A stretch of DNA of 45,111 nt from CAYLJJ01 sp964384025. GTDB lineage: Bacteria > Myxococcota_A > Bradymonadia > UBA7976 > UBA1532. The translations under genes were made by a program, and so were the position numbers. Below the pieces are notes generated by a model. The model was not told the origin of the DNA and ran no database searches. It saw only the letters and a list, made by a program, of their open reading frames with translations. The DNA lies in the NCBI GenBank assembly GCA_964384025.1, contig CAYLJJ010000053.1, forward strand, positions 1-45,111. The letters run 5' to 3'. Below are positions 24,801 to 31,609 of the stretch, piece by piece. How positions within the stretch are numbered: position 1 is the first letter of the stretch; each line of letters starts with the position of its first letter.

Positions 24801-25399
24801 GCCACCAGGGGGAGATTCAGCTCATCTCCCATCTTGCGCAGGGCCTTATTGAGCTGAATCTGCTCCTTCATACCGTTGGGTTGTACTTCCAAAAAGAAGC
24901 GCCCTGGCTCAAAGATCTCTTTATAGACTTGAGCCCGGTCACGGGCAGAGTCATAACCCTTCTTAAGGAGGTGCTGAGCGATCTCTCCTCCAAGGCAGGC
25001 GGAGAGAGCGATGAGGCCCTCACGGTGTGCTCTCAACAGATCCAGATCTACGCGAGGCTTACCTCGATAGCTGCCCTGAAGAGAGGCGAAGCTCAACAGC
25101 TTGCAGAGGTTTTGATAGCCCTGGATGTTTCGCGCCAAGAGGACAAGGTGATAGCTGGCGTTTTTCTCCTGTCGGGGACCATCAGCGACATAGGCTTCGA
25201 CTCCCAAGATCGGCTTGATGCCTGCTGCACGCGCGCGTTTAAAGAAGTCGATGGCGCCGTACATATTGCCATGATCGGTGACCGCCACTGAGGTCATCCC
25301 CAGCTCTTTGAGGCGCTTCATTAAATCAGGCAGACGGATGGCACCATCTACGAGGCTATACTGGCTATGGAGGTGCAGGTGTACAAAGTGGGCGGACAT
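21881..25399 (-). CDS. dnaE: DNA polymerase III alpha subunit
   Basis: Replicative polymerase catalytic subunit (1172 aa, normal for DnaE1). The PHP domain starts at once with HLHLHSQYSLVDGA and TDHGNMYG. The polymerase core has GPGRGSGAGS and the catalytic PDFDIDF motif (residues 402-408; second and third Asp are the metal ligands). Then follow the fingers (QLESSGFREMLQKLRPD), the YRPGPM motif, the helix-hairpin-helix region and an OB-fold (ITLAGIQTGIRS, VQFEDHSGTVEI). The start ATG is fixed by the conserved N-terminus although its Shine-Dalgarno is weak. The HU-like gene lies 43 nt upstream on the same strand and may be co-transcribed. Confidence 0.97.
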   Translation of the reverse strand: MSAHFVHLHLHSQYSLVDGAIRLPDLMKRLKELGMTSVAVTDHGNMYGAIDFFKRARAAGIKPILGVEAYVADGPRQEKNASYHLVLLARNIQGYQNLCKLLSFASLQGSYRGKPRVDLDLLRAHREGLIALSACLGGEIAQHLLKKGYDSARDRAQVYKEIFEPGRFFLEVQPNGMKEQIQLNKALRKMGDELNLPLVATNDCHYLDRREAKAHEVLMCIGWGTTLEDPKRMRHEVDAYWLKPPEVMWEELGQEFPDALENTLRIAEECNLEIDLSQTYLPNYEVPQGYDISSYFAYRSRKGLEARFAEFDRLGKRYQRQPYLDRLELELKVIQRMGFPGYFMIVHDFIAWAKAQQIPVGPGRGSGAGSIVAYALNITDLDPIPYGLLFERFLNPERVSMPDFDIDFCMNRRGEVIDYVTQKYGAQNVGMIATFGGLKARGVIKDVGRVLGLSFAERDKLSKMIPEVLGITLSQALKQEPRLRRAGESDPRVHELLDISLSLEGLLKSTGMHAAGVVIGDKPIWEYCPVYKGQNGEMVTQFAKEEVEEIGLVKFDFLGLKTLTVIDEALKMINRGSAATEVLDLSTKSLDNSSVYELISRGDTQGVFQLESSGFREMLQKLRPDCFEDIIAAVALYRPGPMGSGMHLDFIDRKHGRKQISYPHECLTEILRDTYGVIVYQEQVMQIAQVMAGFSLGGADLLRRAMGKKKASVMAEQRAVFVKGSQERGIPKKTATEVFDLMETFAQYGFNKSHSAAYALLTYQTAYLKVFHKVEFMASLLSNDQDNAEKVAKGIRNTRKIGIEVLPPSVNNSMESFDVVKGKILFGMGGIKGVGGMAVQSILEAREAGPFESFTDFCERVDLRKVNKKTIEALIKTGAFDFLEQPRARLLAGIDSITDRAQRSQKDRASGQESLFGLFSSAVESESGDDFGPELLAVEEWPMPELLFYEKASLGFYVSGHPLDRFSAEIKRYTNTSIEELPRKENSAQITLAGIQTGIRSIPLKQGTGRMAIVQFEDHSGTVEIICVGADFDRYEALLSSDEPLLINGTLRLERDEGNTRISVRIGQSRRKRSENGDRDQVLSLAEVRRERSRLMELEMKAEELSDERLSHLRALFSDPVHEGRCELRLKLHTEENSQVHILLPQTRVAPSDKLSHSLERLFGEHCRISLR

Positions 25400-25442
25400 G
25401 TTGATCCCAAAAGTGAAATGATCGGGGGACCGCCGTGGGGCT

Positions 25443-25718
25443 TCAGCTGTTAACGCGCTCTCGAAGCTCCTTGCCGGTCTTAAAGAAGGGGGCTTTTTTG
25501 GCCTTTACATGGACCTCTGCTCCTGTCTTGGGATTACGCCCACGATAGGAAGAGTAGTGGCGGACCTCAAAAGATCCAAAGCCTCGAATCTCAACTCTAT
25601 CCTCGACGATCAGGGCCCCCGCCATGGTGTCAAAGATGGTGTTGACGACGGTCTCAGCCCTCTTGAGGTTAAAATTCTCACGCGCAGCGAGGATCTCAAT
25701 CAGCTCCCCTTTGGTCAT
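25443..25718 (-). CDS. HU/IHF-family DNA-binding protein
   Basis: A 91-aa histone-like protein. The family signature is complete: N-terminal helices (MTKGELIEILAAR, AETVVNTIFDTM), the GFGSFEVRHYSSYRGRNPKTG saddle-and-arm region (split across the family motif GFGxFxxRxRxxRxGRNPxTG) and the C-terminal helix FFKTGKELRERV. The arm holds the NPKTG proline that intercalates into DNA. It looks closer to IHF-beta than to HU because of the RGFGSFEVRHY segment, but assignment by eye is not safe. A good Shine-Dalgarno (GAGGGAG) lies about 7 nt upstream of ATG 25718. Confidence 0.93.
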   Translation of the reverse strand: MTKGELIEILAARENFNLKRAETVVNTIFDTMAGALIVEDRVEIRGFGSFEVRHYSSYRGRNPKTGAEVHVKAKKAPFFKTGKELRERVNS

Positions 25719-25744
25719 CTAAAGCTCCCTCAACGTTTTTTCGT

Positions 25745-25773
25745 ATCATGTAAGCATTTGAAGTTCTTGGCAA
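25745..25773 (-). promoter_or_regulatory. sigma70-like promoter of the HU/IHF gene
   Basis: On the minus strand TTGCCA (25773-25768; 5 of 6 matches to TTGACA) is followed after exactly 17 nt by CATGAT (25750-25745; 4 of 6 matches to TATAAT). Transcription would start about 20 nt before the ATG, leaving room for the GAGGGAG ribosome-binding site. Confidence 0.5.
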
Positions 25774-25893
25774 TACTCTGCAGAGCTTTTTCAGCCTTTG
25801 CCCCAAGGAGAGCAGCCTGATCGCTCGCCTCCCAGGCTTTTAGCCGAAGTTTTTCACCCCCCTTTTGAGTTCTCGGAGAAGCGTCAGAAAGCG

Positions 25894-25922
25894 TTGTAGT
25901 CAAGCACAAGCGAGGCTATGCT
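25894..25922 (+). promoter_or_regulatory. possible sigma70-like promoter of the SBP-OmpA gene
   Basis: TTGTAG and TATGCT are separated by 17 nt. The -35 match is poor (3 of 6) and the -10 match moderate (4 of 6). Position is sensible, about 43 nt before the ATG, and would place the hairpin at 25931-25947 in the leader. The assignment is tentative. Confidence 0.3.
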
Positions 25923-25930
25923 GCCTCGGC

Positions 25931-25951
25931 GGCTGCGAGGAGCAGCCTTTT
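25931..25951 (+). promoter_or_regulatory. GC-rich hairpin plus TTTT in the leader of the SBP-OmpA gene
   Basis: GGCTGC-GAGGA-GCAGCC forms a perfect 6-bp stem with a 5-nt loop and is followed directly by TTTT. It lies just ahead of the ribosome-binding site (AGGAG at 25953-25957, 7 nt before the ATG). It could be an attenuator or a 5' stabilising stem-loop of the kind known for ompA messages. It is too short to call a strong terminator. Confidence 0.45.
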
Positions 25952-25964
25952 CAGGAGAATCTGA

Positions 25965-27548
25965 ATGGTCAATCGAAGCCTTATTGGGATCATCGCCCTG
26001 CTCGCTTGCAGCCTGTTTGGTGCTCAGGCACTGGCCAATTTTGTCACCCCTGACAAGCCCTTCAGTAAGAAGGTGGGCAAGACCAGCATCGGCGACGTCA
26101 AACCCGGCACGGTCACCATGCCGGTGATTACCTGGGGAGGTGATGTCCTCACCCTCTTCGCCAACGGCGGCGCCAAGACCGACGCGGGCAGTATCTTCGG
26201 CAAAAAGAAATTAGACCTTCAACTCAAGCTTCAAGACAACTTTGTTGAGCAGGTGCAGGCCTATATGAAGGGTGATTCTCCCTTCCTGCGCGGCACCCTT
26301 GGCATGATCAACGCAGCCTCTGAGGTTCTCAATCAAGACCCTCGCACCCAGCCTGTGGTGATCCTCCAGCTCACCTGGAGCACTGGCGGTGACTGCCTCG
26401 TGGTGCGCGACATCAAGAGCGTCAAGGATCTCAAGGGTAAGAAGATCGTCCTCCAGCAATACTCCCCCCACATGGACTTCCTGGATAAGGTCCTGGGCGA
26501 TGCAGGGCTCAGCGCCAAGGATGTAGAGATCCTCTGGGTGAAGGAGCTGACAGGCGGCAAGGATGATCCCGCCTCTGCCTTTAAGAAGGATAAGAGCATC
26601 AGCGCAGCCTTCTGTATCTCTCCTGACGCTGTAGCGATTGTTTCTGCTGATGCTGAGGGGGGCTCCAACATCCTCTTTGATACCCGCACCGCCAACCGCA
26701 TGATCGCTGATGTGATTGCTGTCCGTAAGGACTTCTTTGATGCCAATAAAGATATGGTCAAGAACTTGACCTTTGCCTATCTAGATGCAGCCAAAGGAGT
26801 GAAGAAGCTTCCTAAAAACAAAGCATTTATGAAGAAAGCCTCCTCCTTCTTTATGGGCAGCGACAGCAAGAGCGAGGACATTGAGGGCCTGCTGGCTGAT
26901 TGCACCGTCCAGCTCAAGGATGACAACTTCAGCTTCTTCCAACATGAAGGTAACTTGGTCGGCTTTGGGCCAACCAACCAGCGGATTCAGAAGTTCCTTA
27001 AGAAGGATGGTTACATCAAAAAGAACGCCAAGCTTGCTCATGCTGGCTGGGACTATGGAGTCAAGAAGGCTGAGGTCAAGGTCAAGCGTGAGACCGCTGC
27101 TCCTAAGGCGATCCCTGATGCCGTAGTCACCCTCTTTGAGTTTGAGATCAAGTTTGCTCCCAACCAGCACGAGTTCTCTGCCGCCAAGTATGGTGATGCC
27201 TTCGCTCGCACCTTGGATTTGGCCTCTCACTATGGTGGCGCCATGCTCGACATCGTGGGCCATGTTGATCCCAGCAAGATCAACAAGATGAAGGCGGATG
27301 GTGAGCGCCCAGTGATCCTCAAGAAGATGGGCAAGCTGGTGAACAAGCTCTCCAAGGATCGTGCGGGTGCAGTGATGAAGGCTGTGCTGAAGTATGCTAA
27401 GGACAAGGGCACCCTCGTCGATGAGTCTCAGTTCCTCACTACCGGCAAAGGCATCAAGGACCCCAGCGTCAAGACTCCAAAAAGCGAGAAGGATCGAGCC
27501 GCCAACCGTCGCGTGGTCTTCCGCGTCCTCAACGTCTTGATCGAGTAG
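25965..27548 (+). CDS. substrate-binding protein fused to OmpA-type peptidoglycan-binding domain
   Basis: A 527-aa exported protein. The signal sequence covers residues 1-25 (ALLACSLFGAQALAN); Cys15 could form a lipobox, or cleavage may follow AQALA. Residues about 50-330 resemble NMT1/SsuA-type solute-binding proteins (VKDLKGKKIVLQQYSPHMDF, GLSAKDVEILWV, ANRMIADVIAVRKDFFDAN). From about 385 the protein becomes an OmpA/MotB domain (EIKFAPNQHEF, MLDIVGHVD, LSKDRAGAVMKAVL, ANRRVVFRVLNV) that would bind peptidoglycan. Codon choice is strikingly different from its neighbours (GCC, AAG, AAC, CTC dominate), as in highly expressed genes. No ABC permease or ATPase is adjacent, so a simple transport role is doubtful; the ligand is unknown. 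Confidence 0.82.
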   Translation: MVNRSLIGIIALLACSLFGAQALANFVTPDKPFSKKVGKTSIGDVKPGTVTMPVITWGGDVLTLFANGGAKTDAGSIFGKKKLDLQLKLQDNFVEQVQAYMKGDSPFLRGTLGMINAASEVLNQDPRTQPVVILQLTWSTGGDCLVVRDIKSVKDLKGKKIVLQQYSPHMDFLDKVLGDAGLSAKDVEILWVKELTGGKDDPASAFKKDKSISAAFCISPDAVAIVSADAEGGSNILFDTRTANRMIADVIAVRKDFFDANKDMVKNLTFAYLDAAKGVKKLPKNKAFMKKASSFFMGSDSKSEDIEGLLADCTVQLKDDNFSFFQHEGNLVGFGPTNQRIQKFLKKDGYIKKNAKLAHAGWDYGVKKAEVKVKRETAAPKAIPDAVVTLFEFEIKFAPNQHEFSAAKYGDAFARTLDLASHYGGAMLDIVGHVDPSKINKMKADGERPVILKKMGKLVNKLSKDRAGAVMKAVLKYAKDKGTLVDESQFLTTGKGIKDPSVKTPKSEKDRAANRRVVFRVLNVLIE

Positions 27549-27616
27549 AGCCAAGGACATGCTTCAAAGATCTGACGATTCTAAAGCCTGAAAGTCCCAC
27601 CGAGGCAGCTGTGGCC

Positions 27617-27638
27617 AGTTGAGCTCTTCTGTTCAACT
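27617..27638. terminator. weak stem-loop between convergent genes
   Basis: AGTTGA (27617-27622) and TCAACT (27633-27638) can pair around a 10-nt loop in the 113-nt gap between the SBP-OmpA gene and the convergent lipoyl-like gene. There is no immediate T-run on either strand, so terminator function is only suggested by position. Confidence 0.25.
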
Positions 27639-27661
27639 CACCGTGCTCTTTTCAGACAGGG

Positions 27662-28087
27662 CTAGACCAACTCCTCTCCCCGAATCTCTAAGAGAGGCTG
27701 CCCTGGCCTCACCTCCTCCCCCGGCTGAACATAGCGATGACCCACAAAGCCTTGAGTCCCCGCTCGCTGGGGTCGTACTCCCTCTTCATGAGCGATGATC
27801 GCCACCATGGTGCTCAAGCCTACAGGCCCCAAAGTGGCGATCCACTGAACCCGTCCAGAGCGATCTGCCAAGATCAGTCGACGCATCCCCAGGACACGAG
27901 CATATTTGGGCGCCTCTTGGTTTTTGAGCCGCTGAACCTCTACAACCCCATCTAGAGGAGCGCTGATCTCCTCAACAGGTCCCTCTTTGGGGTTGATCCG
28001 AACCAAGAGATCTCCCCGTCGAACCACCGCCCCAAGGCGAACGAGATGCTCCACCCGGCCCCCAGCTGCGGTGGGTAGATGGATCAA
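27662..28087 (-). CDS. lipoyl/biotinyl-like barrel-sandwich protein
   Basis: A 141-aa protein with two segments resembling barrel-sandwich hybrid folds. The first covers residues about 5-70 (GGRVEHLVRLGAVVRRGDLL, ISAPLDGVVEVQRL) and the second is C-terminal (VQPGEEVRPGQPLLEI). The V-x-x-G-xx-V-xx-G-xx-L pattern is that of biotinyl/lipoyl domains and of the C-terminal part of succinylglutamate desuccinylase-like proteins, but the MKM-type lysine for cofactor attachment is absent. The start is TTG, overlapping the stop of the upstream lipoprotein as TTGA, so expression is coupled. Function unknown. Confidence 0.65.
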   Translation of the reverse strand: MIHLPTAAGGRVEHLVRLGAVVRRGDLLVRINPKEGPVEEISAPLDGVVEVQRLKNQEAPKYARVLGMRRLILADRSGRVQWIATLGPVGLSTMVAIIAHEEGVRPQRAGTQGFVGHRYVQPGEEVRPGQPLLEIRGEELV

Positions 28088-30555
28088 GGGCAGGGCTCCT
28101 GGATGAGATCGTGATAGTCACGGTCACTGACTAGAGGACGCTGACTGCAGCGCCCCGCCAGATTGCAGAGACGGAAGAGCAGAAAGGCGCGCTTGGGTGC
28201 TTGCGCTTCAGGCGTGGGAGGCTGAGCGTTAAAGCGAGCCCGCAACGCCTCTCGATCTCCAAGACCCTGGGCTCGCGCGAGGAGGCTGCGGCGATGATGC
28301 CTCAAGATCTGCTTTGAGAAGGGCAGGCTCAGTTGGCCCTCAAAACGCCCCTCAACAGGCGGAAGATTACACTTCAGAGAGAGAGGATCACAGCTGAGTT
28401 CTGTTTTTCTCAGGGAGATCTGAACGCTGGCCTCAAGGGCTTGATGATCGGGTCGCCCCAGGCCACGCGCCTCGACCAGGATCAACTCCGCTCGCTCTAG
28501 ACCTAGGAGATCCTCCGCGCGCAGCTTAACCTCCAGGTGATCTTTGCAGATCTTGCCCAACTCAAGGCTCTGAATCTGAGGTGCTTGGGGATTGAAATTA
28601 AACTGTTTGTGGATCTGAAAACTCCGCTGAGCAGCCTCTCCTGAGTCCCCCTCGGGCTGGCGACGTAGAGCCAGGAGTTGACGCCAGGGCTGCTCTCGCT
28701 TGACAGGCAGCTTGCAGCTCCAGCGTCGTAGGGCTCCAAATTCTCCATATTCGCAGGGGAGGCCCTCAGGGAAGCGCTCCTTCTCAGCATCCCAGACAAA
28801 GCGCTGATCGCCCATACGGATCACAAACTGATCTGGAGGCCAAATCAGCTTGCTCTCTTCCAAGCCGATGATCAACACATCCTCCTTCTCAAAGAGAAAG
28901 CTTTGGGGTCCTTTGTAGGGGCTCTGGGGGCTGATCTGTCTGGGGGCATGCCGCACCGCGAGGTGCTGATGCTCTCCCTCCTTAACCCAACTCAGCAAAG
29001 GTGCGCGGGGGAGATCTCCCTCTGGGGCCTCCAAGAGCGCCAGAATGGTGGGAGCGATATCTACCATCTCCACCGAGATGCTTCTTAACTCATTGACCTC
29101 CATCTCTCCCAAGGAGCGACTGGCCAGAAGGAAGGCTGCGCTCATCGTCTTCTGCTCGATCCCTCCCCAGCGAGCCTCTGTGCCTGACTCCTCCTCAAAG
29201 CGCAGGTTTGGGCCAGGGAAAAGAAGCGCCTCCCCTGCATGAGTCTCCTCTCCGTCGTCAATCATCCTCAAGATCTTCTGGCGTAGGCGCTCTTCACGGC
29301 CAGAACTGAGACGCTGAGAGAAGGCCAACTGATAGCGCAGGCTGCGCGGGGCCTGAGCAGAAGAGCCGGGCTGAAGCCAAGCCCCAATAGAGAGCCAGGG
29401 AGAGGGGAACAGTGCCTCTAGAGCAGCTGAGAGGCAGCCCAGCTGCTCTCTGTAGAGCTGTCCCATCCCGGGCGGTTGCTTCCTTAGGAAGATCTGAGCG
29501 AGACCCCCATCCAGAGCCAGGGCTAGATCTCCTTGAGCCCGCGCTTTCCTCAACCAAGCGCTGCAAGACTCAGTTGAAGCTTTGGCCGCGAGGCGGCTGA
29601 CGAGCTGAGTGGAGTCAAGACGCTCTGGAGCCCTGATCACCCCACCCGAGCCAGTAAAGAGAAAGCTGGTCTCTTTAAAAGCCTGGGGGTGCGCGCGACG
29701 ATATTTGCGCAAAATACGCCAAAGCTGCTCATCCACCCCCTTGAGAGCTTGAAGCTGAAGCTCGCTGAGATCCCGTCCCTCATCGCAGCCCCCACTGGAA
29801 CCAAAGCGGCTCTCTACCAAAATCTGACGGAAATAGAGGGTCAGGAGATCGGGAGGACGCTCCTGGATCAGAAGACTGATGGCCGCATCTCGGCTCCCAC
29901 GATCAAAGAGGGGGACCGCCTCGGCGGCGATCTCATGAGAGAGCATCACCGCCTGACCGGTCTCTCGATCAGCGGGGAGAGACCACTCCGCACCTTTGGC
30001 GAAGCTGCCGAAGACCACCGCAGAGCGTCGTTTGGGACCCAGCAGCTCATAGATCGTTGGGCTCTTGAGGAGCTGAGTGGGCAAGCTCTCCTCCTCCAAG
30101 GGGCCCAAACCTGGCGCGAAGTGTCGAAGCGCTGCAGCGCTCGTCCCCTTGAAGTCCACTCGACGGAGATCTCCAGAGGCCCCAGAGATATAGAAGCGCT
30201 CTGCGGTGATACCGTGTTCGCTTGGAAAACGCCCAGTTACGAGGCTGGCCTCAACAGGGAGCCCCTGAACCGGCAAACTCTCAGCGCGCTCAGACCAAGC
30301 CAACCGGAAACCCGCTCGGCGCAGCAGAGCCAGACCTGAGGGCCATTCAGGCTCATCATCAGCGGCCTTAATCTGCTCCAGATAGAGGCTCAAGACCTCG
30401 CCCCCCAAGCCGTCCATGATCACCCAAAGGACAGGATGAGGCAGGGGTTCAGGGTTTGGAGGCTGCTCTGCTTTGGAGAGATGTCTATGTTGAGCTGAAC
30501 CACAGGCGCTCAAGAGCAGAGAGAGGAGGAGAAGGGGGAGAGAAGAGATCCACAT
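28084..30555 (-). CDS. alkaline-phosphatase-superfamily lipoprotein, probably catalytically inactive
   Basis: An 823-aa lipoprotein (lipobox LLSAC, Cys18). The N-terminal 500 residues follow the type I phosphodiesterase/nucleotide pyrophosphatase fold: VLWVIMDGLGG with metal Asp48, SLVTGRFPSEHGI, RPPDLLTLYF and the C-terminal SVEMVDIAPTILALLEAPEG. Aligned by eye to that family, the nucleophile Thr/Ser position is Gly98. The usual Asp and His ligands after the DLLxLY strand are replaced in FRQILVESRFG (242-252), and the DHGM motif reads GSGG (302-305). The later His motif also reads RWGG. The last 300 residues are unrecognised beta-rich sequence. I infer a binding or regulatory pseudoenzyme. 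The lipoyl-like gene is translationally coupled downstream. Confidence 0.75.
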   Translation of the reverse strand: MWISSLPLLLLSLLLSACGSAQHRHLSKAEQPPNPEPLPHPVLWVIMDGLGGEVLSLYLEQIKAADDEPEWPSGLALLRRAGFRLAWSERAESLPVQGLPVEASLVTGRFPSEHGITAERFYISGASGDLRRVDFKGTSAAALRHFAPGLGPLEEESLPTQLLKSPTIYELLGPKRRSAVVFGSFAKGAEWSLPADRETGQAVMLSHEIAAEAVPLFDRGSRDAAISLLIQERPPDLLTLYFRQILVESRFGSSGGCDEGRDLSELQLQALKGVDEQLWRILRKYRRAHPQAFKETSFLFTGSGGVIRAPERLDSTQLVSRLAAKASTESCSAWLRKARAQGDLALALDGGLAQIFLRKQPPGMGQLYREQLGCLSAALEALFPSPWLSIGAWLQPGSSAQAPRSLRYQLAFSQRLSSGREERLRQKILRMIDDGEETHAGEALLFPGPNLRFEEESGTEARWGGIEQKTMSAAFLLASRSLGEMEVNELRSISVEMVDIAPTILALLEAPEGDLPRAPLLSWVKEGEHQHLAVRHAPRQISPQSPYKGPQSFLFEKEDVLIIGLEESKLIWPPDQFVIRMGDQRFVWDAEKERFPEGLPCEYGEFGALRRWSCKLPVKREQPWRQLLALRRQPEGDSGEAAQRSFQIHKQFNFNPQAPQIQSLELGKICKDHLEVKLRAEDLLGLERAELILVEARGLGRPDHQALEASVQISLRKTELSCDPLSLKCNLPPVEGRFEGQLSLPFSKQILRHHRRSLLARAQGLGDREALRARFNAQPPTPEAQAPKRAFLLFRLCNLAGRCSQRPLVSDRDYHDLIQEPCP

Positions 30556-30614
30556 ATCTCCTCGGCCTACGTTATGCTCGAAGGCTTTGCAATCATTTAT
30601 CCAAGAAGGTGGAG

Positions 30615-31064
30615 ATGAAGCAGATCCTCAGCCAAGGTGAATTGGATGCTCTCCTCACCGCCTTTGATGATGGAGATGAGAGCGACAATGAGGGAGATGA
30701 GATCCCTCCAGAACCTCCACCACAACGCCCTCAGGCTCCAGGAGGGGGAGAGCCTCCCAGTTCAGGGTATCGCTCTTCGAGGCCAGCCCCCAACGAACCC
30801 CCCGACGAAGAGAACTTAGAGTTGCTCCTCAACCTCCCTCTCACCGCCTGGGTAGAGTTGGGGCGGACACGGATGACCATCTACCAGATGGTTCAGCTTG
30901 GGCAGGGCTCCGTGATTGAGCTGAACCGCTCGGCTGAGGAACCGCTTGATCTGACCATCAATGGGAACAGCCTCGCTAAAGGAGAGGCAGTCGTGATCGA
31001 AGAGAACTTTGGTTTTCGAGTTTTGGAGTTAGATAGCGTTAAAGAGCGCATCAAGAAGCTCTAA
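30615..31064 (+). CDS. FliN-type (SpoA domain) protein
   Basis: A 149-aa protein. The N-terminus KQILSQGELDALLTAF is the peptide found at the start of FliM and FliY/FliN-type switch proteins, where it binds phospho-CheY. A Pro/Gly-rich acidic linker (about 20-70) leads to a SpoA domain: LLLNLPLTAWVELGRTRMTI, LGQGSVIELNRSAEEPLDL, and KGEAVVIEENFGFRV. These are the standard FliN/SctQ-C motifs. The start at 30615 is chosen because it begins the conserved peptide and follows AAGGTGGAG. No other flagellar or type III secretion gene lies in the window, so it may be an outlier of a distant flagellar locus or serve another SpoA complex. The divergent lipoprotein starts 59 nt away. Confidence 0.85.
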   Translation: MKQILSQGELDALLTAFDDGDESDNEGDEIPPEPPPQRPQAPGGGEPPSSGYRSSRPAPNEPPDEENLELLLNLPLTAWVELGRTRMTIYQMVQLGQGSVIELNRSAEEPLDLTINGNSLAKGEAVVIEENFGFRVLELDSVKERIKKL

Positions 31065-31202
31065 GCCCCTAGAGGATTTTGAAGAAACCTTGATTCAAGC
31101 CCTGCTTTCGAGGAATCTAGCGCTTGAAGCTGAGAGAAAATGAGGGATTGGACGAGCCCCTTCAAGCTCTCTGATCTCTAAGGTGAGGGGCAAGAGAGGC
31201 GA

Positions 31203-31604
31203 ATGATGAGCCAGAAGAAGAACATTCGGGTCGTCGCAGCCGAGATCGAGCGAGGAGGACGCTTTCTGATCACCCAACGACGGCCAACTGCCATTCTACC
31301 TCTGCTCTGGGAGTTCCCCAGCGGTCGAGTAGAGGAGGATGAGAGTGATGAGATCGCCCTCCAAAGAGAGCTGAGAGAGCGCATCAATGTTGAGGTGAAG
31401 GTGGGTAAACTCTCTATGTTTCTCAAGCATGAATATGAGGATTATAGCTTGGACTTTTGTGTCTACCGCTGTGAACTCCTGAGTGAGGAGATCCAAAGGG
31501 TCCATATCAATGATTACCGCTGGGTCCTGCCCAAAGAGATGGACCAGTATGAGTTCCCCCCGGCTGATTTTCAGACCGTTACCAAGCTGTTGAGCGAACG
31601 CTGA
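31203..31604 (+). CDS. Nudix hydrolase-like protein with altered Nudix box
   Basis: A 133-aa MutT-like protein: RVVAAEIERGGRFLITQRR, then LWEFPSGRVEEDE, and the Nudix helix ending ALQRELRERINVEV. Compared with GX5EX7REUXEEXGU, G41, E47, R55-E56 and E59 are present, but the last Glu of the EE pair is Arg60 and the following Gly is Asn62. Those Glu residues bind the catalytic Mg2+ in MutT, so activity may be reduced or changed. The overall layout (FLKHEYEDYSLDFCVYRCEL, YRWVLPKEMDQYEFP) is that of MutT-type 8-oxo-dGTP hydrolases. Tandem ATGs at 31203 and 31206 are both possible. It converges on the HEAT-like gene with a 5-nt gap. Confidence 0.82.
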   Translation: MMSQKKNIRVVAAEIERGGRFLITQRRPTAILPLLWEFPSGRVEEDESDEIALQRELRERINVEVKVGKLSMFLKHEYEDYSLDFCVYRCELLSEEIQRVHINDYRWVLPKEMDQYEFPPADFQTVTKLLSER

Positions 31605-31609
31605 GTGGC

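Noticed and set aside
22064..25291. Several long plus-strand open frames opposite dnaE
   Set aside because: They mirror dnaE codons, have no ribosome-binding sites and no recognisable protein features.
26781..27560. 259-codon minus-strand frame opposite the SBP-OmpA gene
   Set aside because: It arises from the strong third-position bias of the real gene; it has no signal, motif or ribosome-binding site.
30456..30614. 53-codon upstream extension of the FliN-type frame
   Set aside because: It overlaps the start of the divergent lipoprotein gene and precedes the conserved LSQxELDALL start.
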